Positions 27,142-34,539 of a DNA stretch of 64,000 nt are shown one piece after another. The notes beneath the pieces were generated by a model. The model saw only the letters and a program-made list of their open reading frames with translations, searched no databases and was not told where the DNA came from. The translations under genes and the position numbers were made by a program. This DNA is from Lentzea fradiae. Lineage in GTDB: Bacteria > Actinomycetota > Actinomycetes > Mycobacteriales > Pseudonocardiaceae. Within the stretch, counting starts at the first letter, position 1. Each line of letters begins with the position of its first letter. Location of the stretch: NCBI RefSeq assembly GCF_900100955.1, contig NZ_FNCC01000021.1:1-64000 (forward strand). The letters are read 5' to 3'.

Positions 27142-28674
27142 GTGAACACGGAGATCGAGAACGAGTCGGCCACCAGAATCCTCCCGATCCGGGGCGAACT
27201 CTTCGAAGACGTGGTGGCCACCACCCTGGTCAGCTACGGCGAAGCCGCCCTGCCCACGCGCCGTGCCGAGGCGTTGCTGGGCGGGGACGGGCTGGGGAAG
27301 CGCCGGTTCGGTGCGCGGCCGCGGCATCGGGCGGTCAGGCGCCGGTTCGCCCTGCTGGTGCTCTGCATGGGGTTCTGCCTGGTGCTGCTGGATTCCACGG
27401 CGGTCACCGTGGCGCTGCCCACGATGCAGACCGACCTTGGCAGCAGCCCCGGCGAACTGCAGTGGATCGTCGACTCCTACACGCTCGTGTTCGCCGCGTT
27501 CCTGCTCGGCGGCGGGGCCCTGACGGACAGGCTGGGGGCTCTCCGCGTCTACGTCGTGAGCATCGTCGTGTTCGCGATCAGCTCGGCGATGTGCGCGGTG
27601 GTGACGGACAACTGGCTGCTGATCACGGCCAGGGGCGTGCAGGGCATCGGTGCCGCGGGGATGATGCCCGCTTCGCTCGCGTTGCTGCGCTCGACTTTTC
27701 CCGAACCGGCGCAACGCGCTCGCGCGATCGGCATCTGGGGCGGCCTGGGAGGCGTCGCCGCGGCGCTCGGTCCGCTGCTGGGCGGAGTGCTGGTCACCAG
27801 TGCCGGGTGGCAGACGCTTTTCTGGATCAACGTCCCGCTCGGCGCGCTCACCGCGGTGCTGAGCTTCCGCAGCCTGCGGGAGACCGAAACGACACCGAGC
27901 GCCGGCTACGACGTCGTCGGCCAGCTCACGTCGTTCGCGGGTCTGGGCGCGCTCGTCGCGGGTGTGATCGAGCTGGGACACAACGAGCTCGTGTCGGGAG
28001 CGGCCCTGACCGGTGGCGGCCTCGCCCTGCTCCTGGCCTTCCTGCGCGTCGAACGACGGCATCCCGAACCGCTGCTCGCCACCGTTCTCGTGCGCGACCG
28101 CGGCCTGATCGGAACGGCCCTGACCGGTGCCGCGCTCAACTTCGGCCTCTACGGCATGTTCTTCCTCGTCACGCTGTACCTGCAGCAGGTGCTGCACCTC
28201 TCCCCGGTCCTCACCGGCCTGATGATCGCCGTCGTCGCGGCCGGCTCGATCTCCGGCTCGCTCTTCGCCGGCTGGTTCACGGCTCGCACGGGCCCGCTCC
28301 TGCCGATGATCGTCGGACTGCTGTGCGGGGCGGCCGGCTATCTGCACCTCTCCGGCACCCCGTCAGCGCTCCCGGAACTGGCCATCGCCCTCTTCGTGGT
28401 CGGGTTCGGCGTCGATGTGGGGCTTGCCGCCGCGACGGTGATGACACTTCGTCTCGCGCCTGCGGCTTTGGCGGGCGCGGCCACCGCTGTGCTGACGACG
28501 ATGCGTCAGATCGGCAGTGCGCTCGGGGTTGCCGTGTTCGGCGGGTTCGCGGCCGTGGCCGCTTCGCTGACGGAGGGCTTCTCCATGGCGATGATCACTG
28601 CTTGCGCGGTGTACGTGGGAGCGGCAGTGCTTACCTTGGTCAACCGGGTGGACACCACGGCTGGCCCCGCATAA
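27142..28674 (+). CDS. DHA2-type MFS drug exporter (EmrB/QacA-like)
   Basis: This polytopic transporter of about 510 residues has roughly fourteen hydrophobic segments. The first helix has LLDSTAVTVALPTMQTDL (motif D1), loop 2-3 has GGALTDRLGALRVYV (motif A) and helix 5 has GIWGGLGGVAAALGPLLGG (motif C), which mark proton-coupled drug:H+ antiporters of the DHA2 group. An unusual hydrophilic stretch of about 65 residues (ILPIRGELFEDVVATTLVS) precedes helix 1. I start at a GTG with GAGG upstream; a start 17 codons earlier is also open. Substrates are unknown. Its TAA lies just before the first att-like repeat, so it is the last chromosomal gene on this side. Confidence 0.88.
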   Translation: MNTEIENESATRILPIRGELFEDVVATTLVSYGEAALPTRRAEALLGGDGLGKRRFGARPRHRAVRRRFALLVLCMGFCLVLLDSTAVTVALPTMQTDLGSSPGELQWIVDSYTLVFAAFLLGGGALTDRLGALRVYVVSIVVFAISSAMCAVVTDNWLLITARGVQGIGAAGMMPASLALLRSTFPEPAQRARAIGIWGGLGGVAAALGPLLGGVLVTSAGWQTLFWINVPLGALTAVLSFRSLRETETTPSAGYDVVGQLTSFAGLGALVAGVIELGHNELVSGAALTGGGLALLLAFLRVERRHPEPLLATVLVRDRGLIGTALTGAALNFGLYGMFFLVTLYLQQVLHLSPVLTGLMIAVVAAGSISGSLFAGWFTARTGPLLPMIVGLLCGAAGYLHLSGTPSALPELAIALFVVGFGVDVGLAAATVMTLRLAPAALAGAATAVLTTMRQIGSALGVAVFGGFAAVAASLTEGFSMAMITACAVYVGAAVLTLVNRVDTTAGPA

Positions 28675-28733
28675 GCAAAACCCCCACGTTGCTGATGTCT
28701 CCATCAACCCCGTGGGGGTAGAAGTGTCCGAGG
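28673..28733. repeat. Left attachment-site copy A (tRNA-Leu 3' end plus terminator)
   Basis: The first 47 bases match 60813-60859 beside the tRNA with three differences, and both contain the inverted repeat ACCCCCAC/GTGGGGGT. Read on the minus strand it is an intrinsic terminator (stem then TTTTG) as expected downstream of the tRNA. After a short spacer comes GTGTCCGAGG (28724-28733), identical to the last bases of the tRNA-Leu gene as read on the plus strand. The tRNA terminator and tRNA end therefore occur twice, 32.1 kb apart, the mark of site-specific insertion into a tRNA 3' end. Confidence 0.85.
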
Positions 28734-28841
28734 ACGAAGTCGCACACTATTCACCCACGTAGCGCTTCCTGGTCCTAGGTAGGCTCACCTGACCCCGGTT
28801 GCCCACGGGGCCCGTCCTGCGATGGCCATGCGGGACGGGCC
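28725..28841. repeat. Element-side att arm, copy A, with hairpin
   Basis: Starting at the tRNA-derived core, 38 bases are identical to copy C at 45539 and differ at two positions from copy B at 34103. Similarity continues through CACCTG (about 28786) to a hairpin with a 9-bp stem, GGCCCGTCC (28809-28817) and GGACGGGCC (28833-28841). The arm is not coding on either strand. It most likely marks the left end of an inserted element. The following 220 bases to the PIN gene contain no feature I can name beyond a probable promoter. Confidence 0.82.
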
Positions 28842-29066
28842 TCGCATGCTGCTGCTGAATGCTTGAGCTGCGAAGACGTGCGTCGGGACGTCGGGACGTC
28901 GTGCAGATGAGCCGTCCCGATGACCTGTCGGCGTCTGTGAGAGGGTTGGCAGGCGAGACCTCACGGGACGGCTCTGCTGTCAGGAGGTGCCTCTCAGCAC
29001 TCGGGTCCACTCGGGTCCACATCGCACTTCTGTAACGTCTCAGCACCCAAGCTCGATCACGGAGCC

Positions 29067-30428
29067 ATGGCAGACGATGGTACGCAGGTCGATCGAGGTC
29101 TCTTCGAGGGATTTGAAGGATATCGGACTGTGGGGCGCGATGAGATCGCACGCGTACTCGCCGAAGGTCTAATCGTACCAGATGCCAATGTCTTGCTAAA
29201 CCTATACAGGTATACCGCGGATTCGAGGGCGAATCTCGTGAGTGTTCTTGAGAAGGTGTCCGCCCAGTTGTGGGTTCCGCATCAGGTTCTAGTCGAGTTC
29301 TGGCGAAATAGGGAATCTGTCATGAGGGATCCTGGGGATTCCGAAAAGACGATTGACGAACTCGAAGAACATAGTCGTAAGGCCGTCAATGCGCTCCAGG
29401 CCTGGTCTAATCGTGTTTCGCTGCCTATGGAAGTTGCAAAGAAACTTGTCGGCCACATTGAGGACGGGTTTGCTCAGGTCGCTGAGGAAATGCAGGCCCA
29501 TTCCGTCATGGTAACGGCAGATTTCAGTCGAGACACGTCCGACGACATGGTGTTGAAGTCGCTGGAGCCGATCCTTAAGGGGCGGGTTGGACCAGCGATG
29601 GAGGAGTCGCTTTACAAGAAGGCGGTCACGGAGGGCCTTCGCCGAGTTGCGGCTGAAGAGCCACCGGGATACAAGGATAAGAAGAAGGAAGGAGATCGCG
29701 CGGCAGGTGACTATCTTGTATGGGAGCAGATACTTCTTGAAGGGGAGAATCGTCAGAAGAGCGTTGTTCTGATCACTGCGGACACGAAAGAGGATTGGTG
29801 GAGAATGGAAGGAGGTGAGCGGAGAGGGCCGCGTATCGAGCTCGTGCAAGAGATGTACCGAAGGACGGGTCAGCGTTTTTTGATGCTTCGGCCAGCTCAA
29901 CTTCTACAGTACGGGCAGGACTTCTTTTCGGTAAGCACAAGCGACGAGGTAGTGCGCGACGTTGAATCGGTCGACATCGCTGTATCTCGCGCCAGCGAGA
30001 TACCCCCTGGTGGCGGATGGACGGTAGAAGGTCTAGGACTCCTCCTGGTCAGGCTGAACAGCGAGGCAATGGTGCAGGCTGACGTACTACGGGTTGCAGT
30101 GAAGCAGTCAGGGTTCGTGTCTCGCGAGCAAGTATATGAAATTGCAGGCTACTCACCAGAAAGAAGCTTGCGAGGATTTACGCGTCCCATAAACCGGCTC
30201 TCTCAGTTTGTCAAGAGTATGGACATGGCCGAAGTAGACGCGGTTGACGTGCTATGGGCGGTTTACAACGAGGATTCACCAGAGATTGGGTGGGCTGCAG
30301 GTTTTAGGGTCCATAGAGAGGTTCTTCCTCTGTTGAAGTTGGTGCCATCCTCGCTGCTTGAATGTGACTACATCACTAATGTCGAGTCCGCGAATGAGGG
30401 CTCTGACGAAAAAGAAGGTGAGCGGTAG
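29067..30428 (+). CDS. PIN-like ribonuclease-domain protein (PIN_8/DUF4935 type)
   Basis: This 453-residue protein has a PIN-like nuclease domain in the first 260 residues. Acidic metal-binding residues appear at D39 (IVPDANVLLNLYRY), in WVPHQVLVEFWRNR, in KKKEGDRAAGDYLVW, and in VLITADTKEDWW, the layout of the PIN_8/DUF4935 family. Residues from about 300 form a second, unrecognised domain with a helix-turn-helix-like VSREQVYEIAGYSPERSLRGF. The family is an RNase fold used in toxins and phage defence. GC content is much lower than in the chromosome, indicating transfer. Two genes follow, at one base and with an overlap, so a three-gene operon is likely. Confidence 0.78.
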   Translation: MADDGTQVDRGLFEGFEGYRTVGRDEIARVLAEGLIVPDANVLLNLYRYTADSRANLVSVLEKVSAQLWVPHQVLVEFWRNRESVMRDPGDSEKTIDELEEHSRKAVNALQAWSNRVSLPMEVAKKLVGHIEDGFAQVAEEMQAHSVMVTADFSRDTSDDMVLKSLEPILKGRVGPAMEESLYKKAVTEGLRRVAAEEPPGYKDKKKEGDRAAGDYLVWEQILLEGENRQKSVVLITADTKEDWWRMEGGERRGPRIELVQEMYRRTGQRFLMLRPAQLLQYGQDFFSVSTSDEVVRDVESVDIAVSRASEIPPGGGWTVEGLGLLLVRLNSEAMVQADVLRVAVKQSGFVSREQVYEIAGYSPERSLRGFTRPINRLSQFVKSMDMAEVDAVDVLWAVYNEDSPEIGWAAGFRVHREVLPLLKLVPSSLLECDYITNVESANEGSDEKEGER

Positions 30429-30429
30429 C

Positions 30430-30888
30430 GTGGATGCTCAAGCTGTGTTTAAAACCGACCAGGGGGCGCGTAGGGTGGCGGTCGTTATTCGGGCAGGTAT
30501 TCCTGCGAGTCATCAAGGGCGCGGGCAGGGTGAACCTATTTATCCGGATAGCGTAACCGACGTTGCAAAGCTACTCCGTCAAGAAGGCGTCGAAGTATCA
30601 TACGAGCACGATCGCGATCAGAGGAAGATTCTAAGTTTAAATAGTGCAGAGGTATGGATTCCAGTTCTTGCGTTCGTTACCGACGTTGGGGTGAACGTTC
30701 CGGCGAACATCGTCGCAACGATGATTGTAAACTATTTTGGCGGGCGTTCTCGTGCAGAAAAATCGGTTCTGCACGTCGAGTTCGAAGAGAGCACTCCGGA
30801 CGGATCGCAGCGAAAGTTTAATGCCAGCGGGCCCGGCGCTCTCGTCTTGGAAGCAATTGACAAGTTCGGCAGGCAAGAAGATGTCTGA
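30430..30888 (+). CDS. Unknown protein with a hydrophobic segment, second gene of the PIN operon
   Basis: This 152-residue protein begins at a GTG one base after the PIN stop with AAGGTGAG upstream; a longer frame starting inside the PIN gene is less likely. The N-terminal half (RVAVVIRAGIPASHQG, then VAKLLRQEGVEVSYEHDRD) looks like a small alpha/beta domain. A hydrophobic stretch (EVWIPVLAFVTDVGVNVPAN followed by IVATMIVNYF) could be one membrane segment. The C-terminus is beta-rich (LHVEFEES). I recognise no family. Its position between a PIN nuclease and a cysteine-rich protein suggests a dedicated partner, such as an inhibitor or a sensor. Confidence 0.65.
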   Translation: MDAQAVFKTDQGARRVAVVIRAGIPASHQGRGQGEPIYPDSVTDVAKLLRQEGVEVSYEHDRDQRKILSLNSAEVWIPVLAFVTDVGVNVPANIVATMIVNYFGGRSRAEKSVLHVEFEESTPDGSQRKFNASGPGALVLEAIDKFGRQEDV

Positions 30889-31501
30889 CACTGGGCAGCA
30901 GCTTCTCAGTGAAGGTAGAAGACTTTACGGAATTGCGCTGTGGCGGGCGCTGACAGGTGACAGCGGGGATTCGGCAAACAAAGATATCAGGCGGGCCATT
31001 GTCGCTCTCAGTAGCGCTATGAATTGGCTCGAAGGTTGGGATTCTGATGGGTTTGATCTGGCGCATCAGTTTCTTGATAAGAGCGGTGAGCTTGCTCGTC
31101 GAGAGTTTTCCGCTGGGTGTTGTTTTGACTTTAGGGACGATGCATATCACCAAGCGTGTCCGGTAGCGCTGGCGCACTCTCGTGTGGGAATGAGTGCCGG
31201 CTTTGTGATCAAGCAAAGTCACTGTTCGGTTTGTGGTAAGGATCCTGAGGAATGCGAACACATCTCAGGTCGCGTCTACGACGGAGAACGATGTTGTCGG
31301 GTGATAACCGAAGCTGAACTGCTCGAAGTTTCCTTGGTGGAGCGGCCGAATCAGCCTGATGCCAGGATTCACTCGTACACACTAACTAGATCTGAACTCT
31401 ATGCGAGTCTGGGAGAGGGTTTCGCGTGGGGCATGACGATTTCATGCGATCGCTGCCTAAATCCTTGCCGTGGGCTCAGCTATCCGATGCGTAATACTTG
31501 A
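30881..31501 (+). CDS. Cysteine-rich unknown protein, third gene of the PIN operon
   Basis: This 206-residue protein starts at an ATG eight bases before the end of the previous gene. It has a helical N-terminal half (AIVALSSAMNWLEGW and FLDKSGELARREF) and a zinc-binding-like C-terminal half with HCSVCGKDPEECEH, a CC pair in GERCCRVI, and a final CDRCLNPC. Two four-ligand metal knuckles are plausible. No known domain is recognised. The short overlap implies translational coupling to the other two genes. The AT-rich composition matches the operon and not the chromosome. Confidence 0.65.
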   Translation: MSDTGQQLLSEGRRLYGIALWRALTGDSGDSANKDIRRAIVALSSAMNWLEGWDSDGFDLAHQFLDKSGELARREFSAGCCFDFRDDAYHQACPVALAHSRVGMSAGFVIKQSHCSVCGKDPEECEHISGRVYDGERCCRVITEAELLEVSLVERPNQPDARIHSYTLTRSELYASLGEGFAWGMTISCDRCLNPCRGLSYPMRNT

Positions 31502-31639
31502 TGAGATGCGCGCACGTATCGATGCTTGGTTGAACATAGATCCGCATCAAGCGCTAAGTGTATTGCTTGCGCCGGGGGCGTCTTGTCGATCGTCTTAGTT
31601 CTTAGTCGTCAGGGCCTTGCGTCAGGTTGGCCGGCAAAG

Positions 31640-31790
31640 AGTGTTCTCCGTGAGGACGAGGTCGGTGAGCGCGCCCAGCGGTTCGTCGAGGTCGACTGAC
31701 GGGTCGCAGCAGTACATCTGGTAGGGATCGATGTGGTCGGCGTCCAGGCGCCGCAACGAGTCCTCGGCCGCGGTCGTGATTCGCGGCGGG
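31640..31790 (-). pseudogene. Internal fragment of an aldo/keto reductase
   Basis: The minus strand reads AAEDSLRRLDADHIDPYQMY, then a stretch with DPSVDLDEPLGALTDLVLTE, typical of the substrate/cofactor barrel of aldo/keto reductases (the usual form is EDSLRRLxxDYIDLYQxH). Only about 50 residues survive; neither the catalytic Tyr/Lys nor the NADP-binding end is present. GC content returns to chromosomal level here, unlike the PIN operon just before it, so this is debris of different origin inside segment 1. Confidence 0.65.
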
Positions 31791-31797
31791 ATGCACC

Positions 31798-32028
31798 GCG
31801 TTCGTTGGCCTGCTGTTAGGCGCGTACACCGACAACGGCTTGACCTACATCGGCCGCATCAGTGCCGGCTTCAAGGACAGCGAGCGAGTTGAACTCCGGT
31901 GGTGCCTTGCCGAGCGCAGCAAGACCCATCCGCCATTCGAGCGCCCTCTGACTCGCGAGGACGCCCGCGCCGTGCAGTGGACGCGGTCGGTGTTGGTCGG
32001 CCAAGGCCAGTCCCACGGTTGGCGTTGA
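31798..32028 (+). pseudogene. C-terminal fragment of an ATP-dependent DNA ligase
   Basis: The plus strand reads VGLLLGAYTDNGLTYIGRIS, then AGFKDSERVELRWCLAERSK and HPPFERPLTREDARAVQW, matching the OB-fold end of actinobacterial ATP-dependent (LigC/LigD-type) ligases. It ends with a stop at 32028. The nucleotidyl-transferase domain with the active lysine is absent. It abuts the aldo/keto reductase fragment on the opposite strand. From here to 32204 no gene is evident, although a short frame reads VDLVLACYNVGVGIKRMLDE. Confidence 0.65.
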
Positions 32029-32204
32029 CCGGCCGGTCGCCGCCTGCGACAGCCTGTGTGGCGCTGGCTTGGTCCCGACCGAGATGCAGGTGACGTGCGC
32101 CTGGATTCCCCGATGTCAGGTTGACCTGGTGCTGGCCTGCTACAACGTCGGCGTCGGGATAAAGCGCATGCTCGACGAGGTGCCGCGCGCCTAGCCTCAA
32201 CGGT

Positions 32205-32978
32205 GTGAGTGATGTGGACGAGGCCGTGGAGACGCCGGATTCCTTTGCTGGCTCGCTTGTTCAGCAGATGTTTGACCTGTGGATCACGCCGTACCTCAAC
32301 TCCGGTGAGTCGGGAATCGGTACCGACCAGGTCCGACAGGCGCTGATCGTGATGCCTCCCGGCGGCGAGGTCGAGGTATTGCTGAACGAACGGGCGACCG
32401 TGACCGCGAAGGTCAAGATGCGCCGCGACATCGCCGCTGGCGAGGAGGTGCTCGCGGAGGACATCGAAGAGATCAGCGACCTGCGGCCCTTCGATATCGA
32501 CCCGGCGGCGGGCTGGATGGCTTTCGCCGCCGTGCCGGGCCACGGGCACATCGTGACGTTCGACCTGCGCCGGGACAAGCCACGGGTGCGTGATCACGTG
32601 CTTCTTGCACGGGACTTCGTGGCCGCCGCGCGTGAGTCCGTCGCTGCGAGCCGACCAGGCCCCGCCGTGGAGGCGGCGTTCGCGGCCGCCGAGCTCGCGG
32701 TGAAGGCGATGCACCTGTTGCACGTCGTACCGATCCAGAAGCGGGCCTCACACGGAGCCCGCCTGACGTGGTTGAACTGGTACACGCGGCGGGACGGCAA
32801 CGGGTCGCCTGACTGGTACCCGGCGATGAAGCGGCTGGAAAGCCTGCGACCCGCTGCTCGGTACAGCGATGGAGGGACACTGCCGGATGCTGAGGAACTC
32901 GACGCCCTCCTTGACCAGGTTGCCGAACTCGTCGACCACGCCGCGGCGCACGGCGGCGTCGACGAGTCGGAGCAGTAG
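32205..32978 (+). CDS. Unknown protein with a HEPN-like helical C-terminal half
   Basis: This 257-residue protein begins at a GTG and has chromosomal-type codon use. The N-terminal half is beta-rich, with an EVLLNERATVTAKVKM stretch. The C-terminal half is helical (AVEAAFAAAELAVKAMHLLH and later ELDALLDQVAELVDHAAAHG) with a pattern of two long helices joined by a basic segment, reminiscent of HEPN or DUF-type nucleotidyltransferase partners, but I see no RxxxxH motif. The function is unknown. It stands alone between gene relics and the next att copy. Confidence 0.6.
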   Translation: MSDVDEAVETPDSFAGSLVQQMFDLWITPYLNSGESGIGTDQVRQALIVMPPGGEVEVLLNERATVTAKVKMRRDIAAGEEVLAEDIEEISDLRPFDIDPAAGWMAFAAVPGHGHIVTFDLRRDKPRVRDHVLLARDFVAAARESVAASRPGPAVEAAFAAAELAVKAMHLLHVVPIQKRASHGARLTWLNWYTRRDGNGSPDWYPAMKRLESLRPAARYSDGGTLPDAEELDALLDQVAELVDHAAAHGGVDESEQ

Positions 32979-33121
32979 CCTCGCACCGGTGAGGCAGGCT
33001 GGCCGCCGACCTCACGGACCGAAGCCGCACGTCAGCGCTACGACGAGCACAAGTGCAGTCGTGGATGCTCGATCGCGGCGAGTACGTCGACCTGTAGCCG
33101 TTGTGCCGGAGTACGGATTGG

Positions 33122-33541
33122 TCACGGCTTCGTAGCTCGCGGAAGGGCGTCGGAGTTGTTGCGGCTCCACGCCTTTGTCAGCGGTCCGCCGTCGCGGAGG
33201 TTCTTCGGCACGAACTCTGCCCGGTCTGGGTGCAGGCGCTCGATCGGTACCGGTTCCTGCGAGCGCCTGCGTGCGGGAGTTCGGCGTGGCCCGGGCTGCT
33301 GAGGCGTGTCCGACGCGGGTTTGCCTGAGCGGGCACGGTGCATCGTCGGGATCGGCCTGCCCAGCTTCAGCACCGCCGCCCGAGGCTTGGAGACCACCTG
33401 ACGGCACGGCTGATGGGCGACTGAGTAGCACACCGGGCACGACTTGTTGTTGCGCTGCAACGGGCCGGTGCGCGGGATCCGCACGATCGATCCGCCCATC
33501 GAGGCGCCGGTGTAGCCTTTCTTGCCACGAGGTCTCGCCAT
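33122..33541 (-). CDS. Possible small basic zinc-knuckle protein
   Basis: This 139-residue frame begins MARPRGKKGYTGASMGGSIV and carries a short knuckle CPVCYSVAHQPC near residue 36, then becomes basic and low in complexity. The N-terminal third resembles small phage or conjugative-element proteins that end in a Cys-x2-Cys knuckle; the rest is less convincing. A weak GAGAG lies upstream. It is the only plausible gene between 32979 and 33685. Confidence 0.42.
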   Translation of the reverse strand: MARPRGKKGYTGASMGGSIVRIPRTGPLQRNNKSCPVCYSVAHQPCRQVVSKPRAAVLKLGRPIPTMHRARSGKPASDTPQQPGPRRTPARRRSQEPVPIERLHPDRAEFVPKNLRDGGPLTKAWSRNNSDALPRATKP

Positions 33542-33858
33542 CGCCGCTCTCTGTCAGGATCCGGAGCCGTGCTGTCCGAGCTAGCGGACCGCGAACGAGC
33601 CCAGCTCGACGTTGATGTAGTCCTAGGGATGCGTACGAGAAGCGTAGACAAGCGGTTGCCGCCTACACGCCTATGCCGCGTGCCATTAACCCGTTAGTGG
33701 ACTTCCCTGCTCGTACAGGTCCCGGTCGTCGAGCATTAGCTCGTCGAGGTCGCCGGATGCCGGCGTGAGGTTGTAGCGCAGCGACTCGGGTCCTACACCG
33801 GTAGTGTCGGCCGCCGCGCGGTGCGGCTCGGGCTGGCCGGCGTCTGCGGCCTCTGAAG
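33542..33858. other. No clear gene
   Basis: The stretch before att copy B contains a minus-strand frame ending at 33686 whose last 30 residues (LRYNLTPASGDLDELMLDD) look protein-like, but upstream it runs into the repeat unit and has no credible start. It may be the tail of a destroyed gene. I see no promoter, RNA or repeat that I could defend. Confidence 0.35.
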
Positions 33859-34056
33859 GAATCCTGTGCATGCGCGCCCAGTGAGCCGGCCGTCCAGGAG
33901 TCGGCATTCGACCTGTTCCATGGCTGATTTGTAGTTGCTCTTCGCGGGCCCAGATAGCGGCCTGACGCTGCCCGAAATGATGTGGAACCTGCATTGCGTC
34001 GAGAGGTGTGCTCGATAGCGGGTCCGCGCGCCCAGCGGTTGACGCCATGAACGAAA

Positions 34057-34090
34057 AAGCGGATGAGGATTGAAGAATCCTCATCCGCTT
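34057..34090. terminator. Stem-loop before the att core, copy B
   Basis: The arms AAGCGGATGAGGATT (34057-34071) and AATCCTCATCCGCTT (34076-34090) pair perfectly over 15 bp around a GAAG loop, preceded by a run of A. It could terminate transcription in the minus direction, where the stem is followed by TTTTTCG. The equivalent stem in copy C differs by a compensated base pair (G34061-C34086 here, T-A there), so pairing has been conserved. Confidence 0.78.
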
Positions 34091-34180
34091 GATCAACTCC
34101 GATGTCCGAGGACGAAGTCGCACACTATTCAGCCATGTAGCTCTTCGTGGCCCTGTGTAGGCCACCTGGCCCGTTCGGCA

Positions 34181-34223
34181 CATGAGGCTCGTCCCACAGT
34201 GGTCACGCGGGACGGGCCTCATG
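34181..34223. terminator. Conserved hairpin after the att core, copy B
   Basis: The arms CATGAGGCTCGTCCC and GGGACGGGCCTCATG pair over 15 bp with one G-T wobble and a 13-base loop. The same hairpin occurs after cores A and C. It has no T-run on either side, so it may be a recombinase or regulator binding site, or an RNA element, and not a simple terminator. Confidence 0.6.
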
Positions 34224-34539
34224 CTGTGTTTGCTGGCAGCTACCAGCAAGTATCTGCACAATAGGGACGGGGGACAGCCTGATCCACATGTGTCCCTGGC
34301 GCGAGAGTCACGCTCCCAAGGCTGGCAGTTGAGGGTGGAGCTGAGGGGACAGCTGACTCTGTACTTGCCCTCGTTGCCGGATGCGGCGGTCGTCAGTCAG
34401 GCAAGACAGAACCGCTGATCACGGGACGGAGCGTCGGTCGCTTGTGGGCGATCGACAAGATTGTCGGGCTGCTCAGATGGGTTGTGGTCCGCTGTGCCAG
34501 CGCTGGAACCGCCCGTAATGGTCGGTGACCGGTCGCATG
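34224..34539. other. Gap after copy B, no clear gene
   Basis: About 315 bases between the att arm and the 3' end of the NB-ARC gene. Small frames are present on the plus strand but none has a ribosome site or recognisable product. I see nothing in it that can be named. Confidence 0.35.

Larger units (their letters stand above)
33859..34223. repeat. Att unit copy B with conserved upstream tail
   Basis: This unit has three parts. A tail of about 195 bases (33859-34053) is over 90 percent identical by eye to 45295-45491; a 15-bp-stem hairpin follows, then the core TGTCCGAGG (34103-34111) and the element-side arm (to about 34223). The tail has no frame conserved between copies. Having the tail on the left of the core at both B and C, but not at A, fits the right end of one segment joined to the left end of the next. 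The unit ends in a 15-bp hairpin. Confidence 0.82.

Noticed and set aside
28747-29151. 134-codon minus-strand frame across the att arm
   Set aside because: It has no ribosome site or protein-like composition and covers the repeat that is non-coding in the other copies.
33686-34261. 191-codon minus-strand frame across att copy B
   Set aside because: The frame is not conserved in copy C despite over 90 percent DNA identity, so coding is unlikely; a short protein-like tail near 33686-33780 remains unexplained.
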